A DNA stretch of 64,000 nucleotides from Clostridiaceae bacterium (GTDB taxonomy: Bacteria; Bacillota; Clostridia; Lachnospirales; Lachnospiraceae), in contig QXXC01000017.1 in NCBI GenBank assembly GCA_009911305.1, positions 1 through 64,000 of the forward strand, given 5' to 3'. A program made the position numbers and the translations under genes. Positions 25,518 through 33,925 of the stretch are shown piece after piece. Position 1 is the stretch's first letter. The number at the start of each line of letters is the position of its first letter. Under the pieces are notes generated by a model. That model saw only the letters and a program-made list of their open reading frames with translations, was not told the DNA's origin and searched no databases.

Positions 25518-27797
25518 ATGAGGCAGCGAAAAAGGACGGCCGTATGGCTTTTCTGTATGCTCTTTATAATCGCCGCAGGAGTCTGGAGTGGTGGCAGCCG
25601 GGCTCTTGCGGGGTGGATCGAAACGCCGGAATTCCGTTTTATGGAGGAGGACGGCAGCTTCAAGAAGGAAGAGTGGTATCAGAGCGAGAGCGGGGACTGG
25701 TACTATTTTGACGAAAACGGGCGGATGGCGACCGGGTTTTACCGCTTCGGGGATGGGAGAACCTTCTTTTTCAACAGCGACGGCGCGCGGGAAACGGGCC
25801 TGATACGGGTGGACGGCCGTGCCTATTTTTTTGATGAAAACGGCGTCATGGTCGTGGGGAAGGCTGTGGTGAACGGGACGCAGTATGAATTTACGGCAGA
25901 GGGGCTTTTGGATCCCTCGATCCGCGTTCCGGCTGTGAAATGGTATGCGCTGGAGGATGGGGTAATCCCGGAACGGAACCGCCATTTTAACGCAAACGGC
26001 AGCGAGAGCTTCCACCTTCCGGCCTGGGGGATGCTGGCTCTTGGCCTTCTTCTGCTGACAGCGGGCAGGAAACGACAGGACAGGGCGGAGCTGTTTTTCC
26101 TGTATACAGCGGTTCTGTTTGCCAGCGCGCCTCTGTTTCTGCCTTATCTGATCCGGGGACATGACATGCGCTTCCACTTAAACCGCATACTGGGAATCCG
26201 GGATTCCCTGGAACAGGGGATGTTTCCGGTGCGCCTCAACAGCTTTTCTTTTAACGGCTTCGGCTACGGAGAGCCGGTATTTTACCCGAACCTGTTCGTA
26301 TATATCCCGGCTCTTCTGATGAAGGCCGGGATACCGATGGTAGGCGCCGTGCAGCTATGGCTCATGCTCTGCAATGCAGGGACGGCGGCGATCATGTATT
26401 TCTCAGCCGGCCGCCTGTTCCGCTCCCGGACAGCCGGGTGCTTTTGCAGTATTTTGTATACACTGGGAATCTACCGGCTGGGCAACTGCTACACCCGCGC
26501 GGCATATGGAGAACTTCTGGCAATGATGTTCCTGCCGCTCGTGATATATGGTTTTTACGAGGTCTTTTTCGGGAAAGAGAAGAATTGGAAGCTTCTCACG
26601 ATCGGCCTGACCGGCGTTGTGCAGAGCCATATCATCAGCGCCGTGCTGACAGCGGCCCTTTGCACCGCCGGCGGCCTCGTCTGCATCCGGCGGATCCTAA
26701 GCAGGGAGCGCTTTGCTGCGCTTACAAAGGCACTTGTGTTTACGATCTGCCTCAATCTCTGGTTCCTGATCCCCCTTGTGGATTACATGGGCGCGGGACT
26801 CAACTTAGACGCGCTGCAGTTTCAGGCGGATAAGTGTGCACTGACGCTGTCCAAGCTGTTAGAGCTGTTTCCTATCGCTATGGGAGCGACGCCGTCCATT
26901 GACTACGGGGCCAGGGATTCCATGGCCTTAACCCTGGGCTTCCCGGTTCTGGCCGCCGCCGGCCTGCTGATGTTTCAGTGGATACAGCAGAAAAAAGAAG
27001 GGGCAGGAGAGCAGGGGGAAAAAGAGGACGGAAACGGGCGCGCGGCGCATGCGGCCTGGCGTCTGGCGCTCCTGTTCCTTCTGATTGGAAGCGCGGCTGC
27101 CTTTGCTTCCCTGGCGCTGTTTCCGTGGAAATATCTGATGCAGTTTGGATGGTTCCGTCTGGCCGCCTCCTATATCCAGTTCCCCTGGCGTCTGGTCGGC
27201 GTGGCGCTGTGCTTTCTCTCCATGGCCGGCGGCTATGCCGTCAGCCGCCAGTGGGCAGATGCGCGCCGCTTCCGGGCCGCCGGCGTGCTTTTGGCGGTCT
27301 CTGTCCTCGTTTCGCAGCATTTCCTGGACGGTTTTTACCAGCACCAGGATTATTACTGGACGGAAAGAGACGTCAACAGCATGATTGAGCAGCAGGAATA
27401 CCTCTATCCCGAAACAGACCGCTCGATCGCGTGGGGACGGGAGCTGCCCAAAGGGGAGCATGTGCAGATCCTCTCCTCCGTGAAGAACGGCCTTTCCGTC
27501 CGGTTTGCCTATGACGCGCAGAAGGTAAAGGAGCAGGAGGGCTATGCGGATCTGCCGCTGTTTTACTATCCCGGCTACCATGCGGTAAACGCAGACGGCA
27601 GCCCGCTTCCGGTGGTCCGCTCCGGGGACGGCCTGGCTCGCGTTCTCTTTGCAGGGGGAAGCACGGGAGAGATCCATGTGTTTTACAGGGAAAGAAGGCT
27701 GTGGAGGCTGTGTGAAATCCTTTCCGGGGGAGCGCTTGGGCTGTTTGCGCTTCTTTTCGTGAGGGACGTAAGAAAGAAAAAAGACAGATATGTATAA
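25518..27797 (+). CDS. Wall-binding repeats fused to a YfhO-like multi-pass membrane protein
   Basis: 759 aa. After a signal segment, about 130 residues contain four wall-binding-type repeats (WYQSESGDWYYFDENGRMATG, RTFFFNSDGARETGL, RAYFFDENGVMVVGK). From about residue 165 there are 10-12 membrane helices with the pattern of '6-pyruvoyl-tetrahydropterin synthase-related' or GT-C-like membrane proteins: RGHDMRFHLNRI, PVRLNSFSFNGFGYGEPVFY, RAAYGELLAMMFLPLVIYG. The last helices flank an extracytoplasmic beta domain. Such proteins may transfer sugars from lipid carriers at the outer face. The fusion with wall repeats is unusual. Function is inferred only from topology. Confidence 0.65.
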   Translation: MRQRKRTAVWLFCMLFIIAAGVWSGGSRALAGWIETPEFRFMEEDGSFKKEEWYQSESGDWYYFDENGRMATGFYRFGDGRTFFFNSDGARETGLIRVDGRAYFFDENGVMVVGKAVVNGTQYEFTAEGLLDPSIRVPAVKWYALEDGVIPERNRHFNANGSESFHLPAWGMLALGLLLLTAGRKRQDRAELFFLYTAVLFASAPLFLPYLIRGHDMRFHLNRILGIRDSLEQGMFPVRLNSFSFNGFGYGEPVFYPNLFVYIPALLMKAGIPMVGAVQLWLMLCNAGTAAIMYFSAGRLFRSRTAGCFCSILYTLGIYRLGNCYTRAAYGELLAMMFLPLVIYGFYEVFFGKEKNWKLLTIGLTGVVQSHIISAVLTAALCTAGGLVCIRRILSRERFAALTKALVFTICLNLWFLIPLVDYMGAGLNLDALQFQADKCALTLSKLLELFPIAMGATPSIDYGARDSMALTLGFPVLAAAGLLMFQWIQQKKEGAGEQGEKEDGNGRAAHAAWRLALLFLLIGSAAAFASLALFPWKYLMQFGWFRLAASYIQFPWRLVGVALCFLSMAGGYAVSRQWADARRFRAAGVLLAVSVLVSQHFLDGFYQHQDYYWTERDVNSMIEQQEYLYPETDRSIAWGRELPKGEHVQILSSVKNGLSVRFAYDAQKVKEQEGYADLPLFYYPGYHAVNADGSPLPVVRSGDGLARVLFAGGSTGEIHVFYRERRLWRLCEILSGGALGLFALLFVRDVRKKKDRYV

Positions 27798-27998
27798 GAC
27801 GGCGTGGATGATTTTCATATACGATCCAATTTCAGCTTGCGCCCCCGGACATCTGATGCTATGCTATAGGAAACGGCAAAATCATCTGTCTCTACTTATT
27901 ATTAAGGAAATGATGCCGGATCGCATTATATGAGACCAGAGCGTGTTAAAAAAACATTCCCACCATCGGCACGCTCTGCCACACAGGAGGAACAGGGT

Positions 27999-28967
27999 TT
28001 GAAGCAGATTTCAATTCTGGTTCCCTGCTACAATGAGGAGGAGAACATCCGCCCCTTTTGGGAGGAGATCCGCCGCGTGTTCAGGGAATTTTTTTCGGAA
28101 CATTACACGCTGGAGCTGCTGTACATCGACGACGGCTCCAGGGACGGGACGCTGGAGCGGATCCGAGAGCTGGCAGAGGAGGATCCGGATGTAAAATACC
28201 TATCCTTTTCCAGAAATTTCGGAAAGGAGGCGGCCCTCTACGCGGGCCTTGAGCATGCCTCCGGCGACTATGTGGCAGTGATGGACGTGGATCTGCAGGA
28301 TCCGCCCTCCCTGCTCCCGGAGATGGCAGAGGCGCTGGAATCAGGCGAATACGACGTGGCGGCGACGCGCAGGGAGGACCGGAAGGGGGAGCCGCCGGTG
28401 CGCTCCTTTTTTGCCCGTTTATTTTACCGCCTGATCCGGAAGATATCGGATGTGGACATCGTGGACGGGGCCAGGGATTTCCGGCTGATGACGCGGCAGT
28501 ACGTGGAAAGCCTTCTGGAGCTTAAGGAATACAACCGCTTTTCAAAAGGGCTCTTTGGCTGGGTGGGCTACCGGGTCAAATGGATTGCCTATGAGAACAT
28601 TAAACGGGAAAAGGGGAGCACGAAGTGGTCGTTCTGGAAGCTCTTTTTATACAGCATCGACGGGATCGTGGCGTTCTCGGTGGTTCCGGCCGTGATGGCG
28701 GCCGCATTCGGCGCAGTGTTCTGCGTGGCGGCCTTTTTATTCCTGTTTGTGGTCTTTGTCAGGGCTATGATTTACGGCGACCCCGTGGCCGGGTGGCCGT
28801 CCCTGGTGTGCATCATCCTCTTTGTGTCCGGGATCCAGTTTTTCTTTATGGGCGTGCTGGGAGAGTACATGGCCAAGACCTATATGGAGGTCAAGAGACG
28901 CCCTGTGTACCTGTGCAGGGAGTCCAATCTGGAGCCCGTAAAAGGAGAGAAGGAGAGGCTTACATGA
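27999..28967 (+). CDS. GtrB/CsbB-like polyprenyl-phosphate glycosyltransferase
   Basis: About 322 aa. A cytoplasmic GT2 domain (ISILVPCYNEEENI, LLYIDDGSRDGTLE, SRNFGKEAALYAGLEHA, MDVDLQDPP) is followed by two C-terminal membrane helices, the arrangement of enzymes that load a sugar onto undecaprenyl phosphate for use outside the cell. The TTG at 27999 is preferred: AGGAGG lies eight bases upstream and the protein then starts KQISILVP. The ATG at 27930 has no ribosome site. It follows the membrane protein at 25518, a possible user of the lipid-linked sugar. Confidence 0.85.
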   Translation: MKQISILVPCYNEEENIRPFWEEIRRVFREFFSEHYTLELLYIDDGSRDGTLERIRELAEEDPDVKYLSFSRNFGKEAALYAGLEHASGDYVAVMDVDLQDPPSLLPEMAEALESGEYDVAATRREDRKGEPPVRSFFARLFYRLIRKISDVDIVDGARDFRLMTRQYVESLLELKEYNRFSKGLFGWVGYRVKWIAYENIKREKGSTKWSFWKLFLYSIDGIVAFSVVPAVMAAAFGAVFCVAAFLFLFVVFVRAMIYGDPVAGWPSLVCIILFVSGIQFFFMGVLGEYMAKTYMEVKRRPVYLCRESNLEPVKGEKERLT

Positions 28968-29014
28968 CAGGGAAAAAGCCGCTTCGGAACCGTCCGGGCA
29001 TCTTTTGCATATGA
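28964..29014 (+). CDS. 16-codon ORF overlapping the glycosyltransferase stop (possible gene stub)
   Basis: ATG 28964 overlaps the glycosyltransferase stop as ATGA and reads MTGKKPLRNRPGIFCI before TGA. The overlap is the normal geometry of a coupled downstream gene, but the frame closes at once. It could be the stub of a deleted partner gene or chance. Confidence 0.3.
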   Translation: MTGKKPLRNRPGIFCI

Positions 29015-29158
29015 TGTAGCAGACCGGTATTGCCGCCGGGCTGCGCTGTGACAGATAAACATAAATGGCGCTGTCCGCAAACCGTCAGGCATGTGTGCAG
29101 CATGCCGCCCGGCGCGTCTGGCGAACCGTTCATTCGTGAAGATTTCACAAATCCGCAC

Positions 29159-29187
29159 TTGACCATTCTGGAAGGTTTTGCTATAGT
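29159..29187 (+). promoter_or_regulatory. Promoter of the chemoreceptor gene
   Basis: TTGACC (29159-29164), a 17-base spacer and TATAGT (29182-29187), preceded by TTTTGC. Transcription would start near 29194 and include the G11 tract in the untranslated leader. Confidence 0.65.
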
Positions 29188-29318
29188 AGATAGGGTAAGA
29201 CGAGAGTGTTTTTGGTTACTGTCCACATCCTGTACCCCGGTTTGTATGCAGTAACACGCTTCATAACGCACAGAACTATTAAAAACTGTCAAAAGTGCGG
29301 TTTTGTGTTACTTCCCTC

Positions 29319-29329
29319 GGGGGGGGGGG
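29319..29329 (+). repeat. G11 mononucleotide tract in chemoreceptor leader
   Basis: Eleven consecutive G followed by TTTTTG. It lies between the promoter at 29159 and the start codon at 29441. No well-spaced -35/-10 pair straddles it, so any effect would be on leader structure or on an unrecognised promoter. Confidence 0.8.
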
Positions 29330-29440
29330 TTTTTGTAAATGTGAATTTACAGATAATTCCCCATAGTGATTGGAGTCTGGATCGTAACATGCTTACACTC
29401 CAAAGACCATCTAAGTAATTGCAAGAAGGGGAAGGGTGAT

Positions 29441-31231
29441 ATGAAGAAAAAAATCAAGTCGATCCGAAGTCAGATCATATCAGGATACAGCAAAGTGATC
29501 CTGGTTATGTGCCTGTTGGTGGCAGTCTCTCTGATTTCACTGACGCGGGTGAGCCGGGATTACCATGTGGTATCCAATAACCGGAACAATCAGGCGGATA
29601 CGCAGTCAGCGCTTGCCAAGCATTATGAATGGCTGGAGATGTATACGGAGAGCATCCAGAAGGGAACAGAGTTCGGGGGGAGCCTGGACTATAACACGTG
29701 TCTTCTGGGAAAATGGCTGGCCGGCGCCAGTTCAAAGGATCTGTCGGACGCAGTGATCCGGGAGACCCTGGATTCGCTGATAGGGCCTCACCAGAGGATG
29801 CACACACAGGCAGCCGATATTCTGACGCTTGCAAAGACGGATAAAGACGCTGCATACGCGCAGTTTGAAGAACAGATTAAGCCTCTGACCGCGCAGGTTA
29901 TCGAGGGACTCGGCGCCATCTCAAACCGGTATCAGCAGATCGCAAATGAGACGTCCGAAGAGCTGGATCGCCTGATCCTGATAATGATTGTGCTGAATAT
30001 TGTGAGCGCCCTGCTTGGTTTTTTGCTGGCGGTATTCTACGGAAACCGCTCGTCAAAGCAGATCTCCCGACCGATTACCGCAGTGGCGGAGTGGTCGGAG
30101 CGGCTTTCAGAGGGCGCGGATCAGATTGAATTTGACAAGAAGATCCTGGCGGGCAATGAGGAGAATGAGATCGGCTCCATGATCCACTCATTTGAGCGCA
30201 TGGTGGACAGCATCCACCAGAATGTGGAGGTGGTAAAGCGTCTCGCCCAGGGCGATATGACGGTGTTTGTCAATATCCGTTCACAGGATGACTCGCTCGG
30301 AAAAAATCTGTACCATCTGGTGCAGTCCAATGACTTTATGTTTGCCAAGATCATCCGCATCGCGATGTCTGTCGCGTCCGCGTCGCAGAACATTGCCAAT
30401 GCAAGCCAGATGCTGGCAGACACGGCTTCCAGGCAGGCGGATGCCGTGCGTGAGCTGAACGCCTCCACGGATGAGACGAGATCGCTTGTAAATGAAAATG
30501 CGAAGCAGATGGCTCAGGCGACCGAGCTGTCCCAGTCGATGCGCCGCGATATGGAGGAGAGCAACCACAAGATGAGCCTGCTCGTCGAGTCAGTGGATGA
30601 GATCAATAAGTCCTCCCAGAAGATCGCGAATGTAATCAAGCTGATTGATGATATCGCCTTCCAGACGAATATCCTCGCCTTAAATGCAGCGGTGGAGGCC
30701 GCCCGCGCCGGAGAGGCCGGAAAGGGCTTTGCAGTGGTTGCGGATGAGGTGCGTGTGCTGGCGCTTAAGAGCGCGGAGGCGGCGAATGAGAGCAAGGTGC
30801 TGATTGAGGCCACGATGAAGGCGACAAAGGATGGAAGCCAGACGAGTTCGGAGGCATTTAAAACCTTCCAGCACATTGTCGCCGATCTGGATCAGATCAG
30901 CGATACGATTTCCAACATCTCCAGCTCCTCCAACAAGCAGGAGGAGGCGATCTCGCGCATTCACACACAGGTCGGCCTGATCAATGATTCGATCACCGCG
31001 AATCTGTCGGTGAACCAGGAGGCGGCTTCCGCGAGCAGCGAGATGAGGGAGAATGCAAGGCTTCTTGAGGAAGAGATGAACCAGTTCAATCTTCGCCAGA
31101 GAACGATGGGCCACGCCTATATTCCGCCCGAAAAGCGGGGAGACGAGGCGTTTATCCGCGAGGCGAACGAGAACTACCAGAAAGCGCTTCAGAGAAACGT
31201 CGATCAGTCCCTTGGAAGGGAACAGCTATAA
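29441..31231 (+). CDS. Methyl-accepting chemotaxis protein with an extracellular CZB-like sensor
   Basis: About 596 aa. First membrane helix at about 15-35, extracellular part to about 175, second helix ([20 protein letters not shown]) near 180, HAMP, then a long cytoplasmic coil with the signalling tip [20 protein letters not shown]. The sensor part has [18 protein letters not shown] and PHQRMH, matching the His...Cys-x-LGKW...HxxxH layout of chemoreceptor zinc-binding (CZB) domains. CZB domains are usually cytoplasmic, so an outside position is notable. The ATG at 29441 follows GGGAAGGG. No flagellar or other che genes are seen nearby. Confidence 0.88.
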   Translation: MKKKIKSIRSQIISGYSKVILVMCLLVAVSLISLTRVSRDYHVVSNNRNNQADTQSALAKHYEWLEMYTESIQKGTEFGGSLDYNTCLLGKWLAGASSKDLSDAVIRETLDSLIGPHQRMHTQAADILTLAKTDKDAAYAQFEEQIKPLTAQVIEGLGAISNRYQQIANETSEELDRLILIMIVLNIVSALLGFLLAVFYGNRSSKQISRPITAVAEWSERLSEGADQIEFDKKILAGNEENEIGSMIHSFERMVDSIHQNVEVVKRLAQGDMTVFVNIRSQDDSLGKNLYHLVQSNDFMFAKIIRIAMSVASASQNIANASQMLADTASRQADAVRELNASTDETRSLVNENAKQMAQATELSQSMRRDMEESNHKMSLLVESVDEINKSSQKIANVIKLIDDIAFQTNILALNAAVEAARAGEAGKGFAVVADEVRVLALKSAEAANESKVLIEATMKATKDGSQTSSEAFKTFQHIVADLDQISDTISNISSSSNKQEEAISRIHTQVGLINDSITANLSVNQEAASASSEMRENARLLEEEMNQFNLRQRTMGHAYIPPEKRGDEAFIREANENYQKALQRNVDQSLGREQL

Positions 31232-31274
31232 AAAGCAGCTCCGGAAGATGGACGGATACAGAAGCGTTTATATC

Positions 31275-31327
31275 AAAAAAGAATCCGGTAAAGCGCGCCG
31301 CCGGCGCGCTTTACCGGATTCTTTTTT
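31275..31327. terminator. Very strong bidirectional terminator
   Basis: A 25-bp perfect stem: 31275-31299 pairs with 31303-31327 around a three-base loop. It starts with A6 and ends with T6, so it works on both strands between the convergent chemoreceptor gene and the gene at 31371. Confidence 0.95.
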
Positions 31328-31370
31328 GATGCCTCTGCCTGCGCGTCCGGATGAACGCACCGCGCGGCGT

Positions 31371-31808
31371 TCAGTCTGCCGCCGCTTTGTCCAGGGCGCG
31401 TTTTACCGCGTTGACAAGGGCCTGTGAGGTGTAAAGGCTGCCCTCCGGATAAGAGAGGTTCTCTAAGGACTGGGCGGCCACGATCTGATCTGCCAGAGAG
31501 GCCGCGGCCGGCGCCATCAGAGGGTACATGGTTTCCACCGCATCGCTTAAGCTGGTTACGGAGACGGCCCGGATGGAGCCTGCGTCCACCGCGACCTCCA
31601 CATTCACATTTTGGCTGCCCAGGACCAGGCAGGCGCTGTAGACGCCCGGTATGTAGGAAACGCTGTCCGCCGCGGCTGCCGCCGCTTCCTTTTTAGGGCG
31701 GAACATGATGAAAAACAGGGTGATCAGAAGAATGCCCAGGCCAATAAAAATGGCGGTATAAATAATTTCCTTCATGCGCAGCACGACGATTTTTGTTTTT
31801 GAGCTCAT
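31371..31808 (-). CDS. Membrane-anchored FMN-bind-like small protein
   Basis: 145 aa from ATG 31808, or 134 aa from ATG 31775 (MKEIIYTAIFIG). One N-terminal membrane helix, an Ala-rich linker, then a domain resembling FMN-bind folds: IPGVYSACLVLG, VNVEVAVDAGSIRAVSV, ADQIVAAQSLENLSYPEGS, YTSQALVNAVKRAL. The flavin-attachment Ser/Thr motif (SGAT) is not clearly kept, so flavin binding is doubtful. The ATG at 31808 directly abuts a terminator's T-run, which favours the downstream start. Confidence 0.5.
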   Translation of the reverse strand: MSSKTKIVVLRMKEIIYTAIFIGLGILLITLFFIMFRPKKEAAAAAADSVSYIPGVYSACLVLGSQNVNVEVAVDAGSIRAVSVTSLSDAVETMYPLMAPAAASLADQIVAAQSLENLSYPEGSLYTSQALVNAVKRALDKAAAD

Positions 31809-31861
31809 AAAAAAGCCCCCCGGTTTTATTTAATACAATCTATTACCGGGGAGGCTTTTTT
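31809..31861 (-). terminator. Intrinsic terminator after ychF
   Basis: On the minus strand AAAAAAGCCTCCCCGGT pairs with ACCGGGGGGCTTTTTT with one imperfection, around a 20-base loop, and ends in T6. It stops the ychF transcript only one base before the ATG at 31808 of the next gene, which then needs its own promoter or read-through. Confidence 0.8.
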
Positions 31862-31921
31862 ATGCACAGACCTGCGCGGGAACCGTTTGGGGATATGGGG
31901 GCGGCGCCGTGCGCGCATCCG

Positions 31922-33019
31922 TTATACATTGAAGCGGAAGAGCACCACGTCCCCGTCCTTTACGACATACTCCTTACCCTCCATGCGGACCAGGCCTTTT
32001 TCCCTTGCGGCCGCATAGGAACCGCAGTCTAAAAGATCCTGGTAATTGACGACCTCAGCCTTGATAAAGCCCCTCTCAAAGTCCGAATGGATCTTCCCCG
32101 CAGCCTGCGGGGCCTTTGTGCCCACGCGGATGGTCCAGGCTCTTGTCTCCTTTTCCCCTGCGGTCAAGTAACTGATGAGGCCCAGGAGGCGGTAGCTGGC
32201 GGCGATCAGCTTTTCAAGGCCTGATTCGGCCAGTCCCAGATCCTCTAAAAACATCTTTTTTTCTTCCTCGTCAAGCTCCGCGATCTCCTGCTCAATCTGG
32301 GCGCAGATGACAAAGACCTCGCTGCCGTTTTCGGCGGCAAAGGCGCGCACTTCTTTTACAAACGCATTGTCCGCCGCGTCGCCGGCCAGCTCGTCCTCTG
32401 CGACGTTCGCGGCAAAGATCACCGGCTTTGCGGTGAGCAGGTTTAAGGAATCGATAAACGCCGCCTCATCCTCGTCCGCCGCCTCATAGCCTTTTGCCAG
32501 CTTCCCGTCCTCAAGATGGGCGTAAAGAGCCTTTAAAACAGAGAGCTCTCTGGCGAGCGTTTTATTTCCCATGGCGCTTTTCGTGGTTTTGGCGATGCGG
32601 CGTTCCAGGATCTCCATGTCAGAGAAAATAAGCTCCAGGTTGATGGTTTCAATGTCGCGCAGCGGATCGACGCTTCCGTCCACGTGGATGACATTGGGAT
32701 CCTCAAAGCAGCGCACGACATGCACGATCGCGTCCACCTCACGGATATTGGAGAGAAACTGGTTGCCCAGGCCCTCGCCCCTGGAAGCGCCCTTTACAAG
32801 GCCGGCGATGTCCACAAATTCAATGACAGCCGGGGTGATCTTTTCGGAGTCATAGAGAGCGGAAAGACGCCCCAGCCGGGCATCCGGGACGGGCACGACG
32901 CCGACATTGGGATCAATGGTACAAAACGGATAATTGGCAGATTCCGCGCCGGCCCTGGTCAGGGAGTTAAAAAGTGTGCTTTTGCCTACATTGGGCAGGC
33001 CTACGATTCCTAATTTCAT
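31922..33019 (-). CDS. ychF: Ribosome-associated ATPase/GTPase YchF
   Basis: 365 aa. P-loop GLPNVGKSTLFNSL at residues 5-18, G3 region DIAGLVKGASRGEGLGN, and a C-terminal TGS domain (YAAAREKGLVRMEGKEYVV, VVLFRFNV). YchF/OLA1 proteins prefer ATP and bind ribosomes, with roles in translation fidelity and oxidative stress. Length matches the family exactly. The start has GGATGAA upstream. Confidence 0.96.
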   Translation of the reverse strand: MKLGIVGLPNVGKSTLFNSLTRAGAESANYPFCTIDPNVGVVPVPDARLGRLSALYDSEKITPAVIEFVDIAGLVKGASRGEGLGNQFLSNIREVDAIVHVVRCFEDPNVIHVDGSVDPLRDIETINLELIFSDMEILERRIAKTTKSAMGNKTLARELSVLKALYAHLEDGKLAKGYEAADEDEAAFIDSLNLLTAKPVIFAANVAEDELAGDAADNAFVKEVRAFAAENGSEVFVICAQIEQEIAELDEEEKKMFLEDLGLAESGLEKLIAASYRLLGLISYLTAGEKETRAWTIRVGTKAPQAAGKIHSDFERGFIKAEVVNYQDLLDCGSYAAAREKGLVRMEGKEYVVKDGDVVLFRFNV

Positions 33020-33429
33020 GGCAGTTCATCCTTTCTGTTTTATACAGCCAAATGTACAGCCGGGAGCAGTGCGGCTTGAGAAAAAAGCGGGGCCGCCGCC
33101 CGCGGCCGACGTATACAAGGATACCATAGAATGCAGGGAAAGAAAAGGGATTTGCATGGAATAAGACAAATTTTTGAGGGACTCTGCCGTCGCTTCTTGT
33201 CGAATAAAATCGGCCGAATTTGTTTGATTTTTGATGAATCAGGAATTAAAATGATGGTATGCATCCGAGCAGCGCAGATATTGCCAGACATGCGCCGTTC
33301 ATGGTAAATGCCGTGCCAGGAGAGACGAAAAGGAATGGGAGGGTGAATAAAAGCAGGCCGGACAGGAGGTGGTATTGCTCTTCGCAGTATCAGACATGGC
33401 AGCATTAACAAGAAGGAGAACAAACAGGT
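33020..33429. other. Intergenic region between ychF and the Spo0E-like gene
   Basis: About 410 bases without a gene I can support. It holds both promoter regions, and a sequence close to the Spo0A binding box at 33197-33204. The bases next to ychF are G+C-rich; the middle is A+T-rich. Confidence 0.5.
33197..33204 (+). promoter_or_regulatory. Candidate Spo0A box
   Basis: TTGTCGAA carries the core TGTCGAA of the Spo0A recognition box. A weaker reverse match (AAGACAAAT) lies about 35 bases upstream. It is 225 bases before the Spo0E-like start codon. A single 7-base core match can occur by chance. Confidence 0.4.
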
Positions 33430-33585
33430 ATGACAAACGAAAAAGAAGTATTGATTCAGGAAATTGAAAACGCAAGGGAACGCTTGAATGCGAGTATTGA
33501 TGGGAGAGAGGCTTATGGGACGATTTATCAGTGCAGCGTTGAGCTGGATCAACTTTTGAACAAATATCTTTTGGCTGAATTTTGA
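33430..33585 (+). CDS. Spo0E-like sporulation regulator (51 aa)
   Basis: Short protein: IQEIENARERLNASI, then QCSVELDQLLNKYLLAEF. The spacing of the Arg-Glu-x-Leu helix and of the S-x-x-LD-x-LL-x-KY helix matches Spo0E-family aspartyl-phosphate phosphatases, which dephosphorylate Spo0A~P and hold back sporulation. AAGGAG lies about 11 bases before the ATG, and a terminator follows at 33624, so it is a single-gene unit. A Spo0A-like box upstream would make a feedback loop. Confidence 0.75.
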   Translation: MTNEKEVLIQEIENARERLNASIDGREAYGTIYQCSVELDQLLNKYLLAEF

Positions 33586-33623
33586 ACGGCATTGCATATT
33601 GATTACATACTCAGCAAAAGCGG

Positions 33624-33660
33624 GGATGGGAAAATACGAGGTATTTCCCGTCCTTTTTTA
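33624..33660 (+). terminator. Terminator after the Spo0E-like gene
   Basis: GGATGGGAAAATAC (33624-33637) pairs with GTATTTCCCGTCC (33641-33653) with one G.U pair and one bulge, followed by T6. Confidence 0.85.
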
Positions 33661-33671
33661 TTGCGAAAAGG

Positions 33672-33765
33672 GCGGTTTGGCGCCGTTTCTCCCGGGTTTT
33701 CTGTAACGTTCACTGCGCTGCACTCACAAAAAACGCCTTGCATAGACGGGCGTGTGAACCGTAAC
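33672..33765 (-). repeat. Dispersed MITE-like repeat, partial copy
   Basis: Read on the minus strand this matches the left 94 bases of the element at 50207-50370, including GTTACGGTTCACACGCC at its end, the GGCGTTTTTTGTGAGTGCAG core and GAGAAACGGCGCCAAACCGC. The right half with the second inverted end is absent. It sits upstream of the mraZ promoter. Confidence 0.85.
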
Positions 33766-33844
33766 ACGCCTCCGGCCCGCGCGCAATATTTTTCAGAAAA
33801 ATTCCTTGCTATTTCCGCCTATCTGTAATAAAATTAAGGTACAG

Positions 33845-33907
33845 GTGGAGGAAAGTGGTGAAAAGTGGGTCTAAATGGTTCTGAATAGTTCCAAAGTGGA
33901 GTACAAT
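33845..33907 (+). promoter_or_regulatory. mraZ promoter with MraZ operator repeats
   Basis: GTGG occurs at 33845, 33855 and 33865, then ATGG at 33875, all exactly 10 bases apart, which is the phased GTGG/TGGG repeat array bound by MraZ. TTCTGA (33879-33884) and TACAAT (33902-33907) with a 17-base spacer form the promoter. MraZ thus probably controls its own operon here. Confidence 0.85.
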
Positions 33908-33925
33908 AGATATTAGGTGATTGCG

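Larger units (their letters stand above)
29015..29440 (+). other. Long intergenic leader with poly-G before the chemoreceptor
   Basis: No convincing gene. It holds a good promoter (29159-29187), an inverted pair GTAACAC...CGCAC (29253-29275) with GTGCGG...GTGTTAC (29295-29310), and an 11-G tract (29319-29329). The predicted leader to the ATG at 29441 is about 245 nt. Confidence 0.6.

Noticed and set aside
27930..27998. Upstream ATG start for the GtrB-like glycosyltransferase
   Set aside because: No ribosome site, and the extra 23 residues are not part of the GT2 family; AGGAGG points to TTG 27999.
29251..29310. Third copy of the MITE-like element
   Set aside because: Only about 12 bases match well (CAGTAACACGCT) and the ends are missing; too weak to call.
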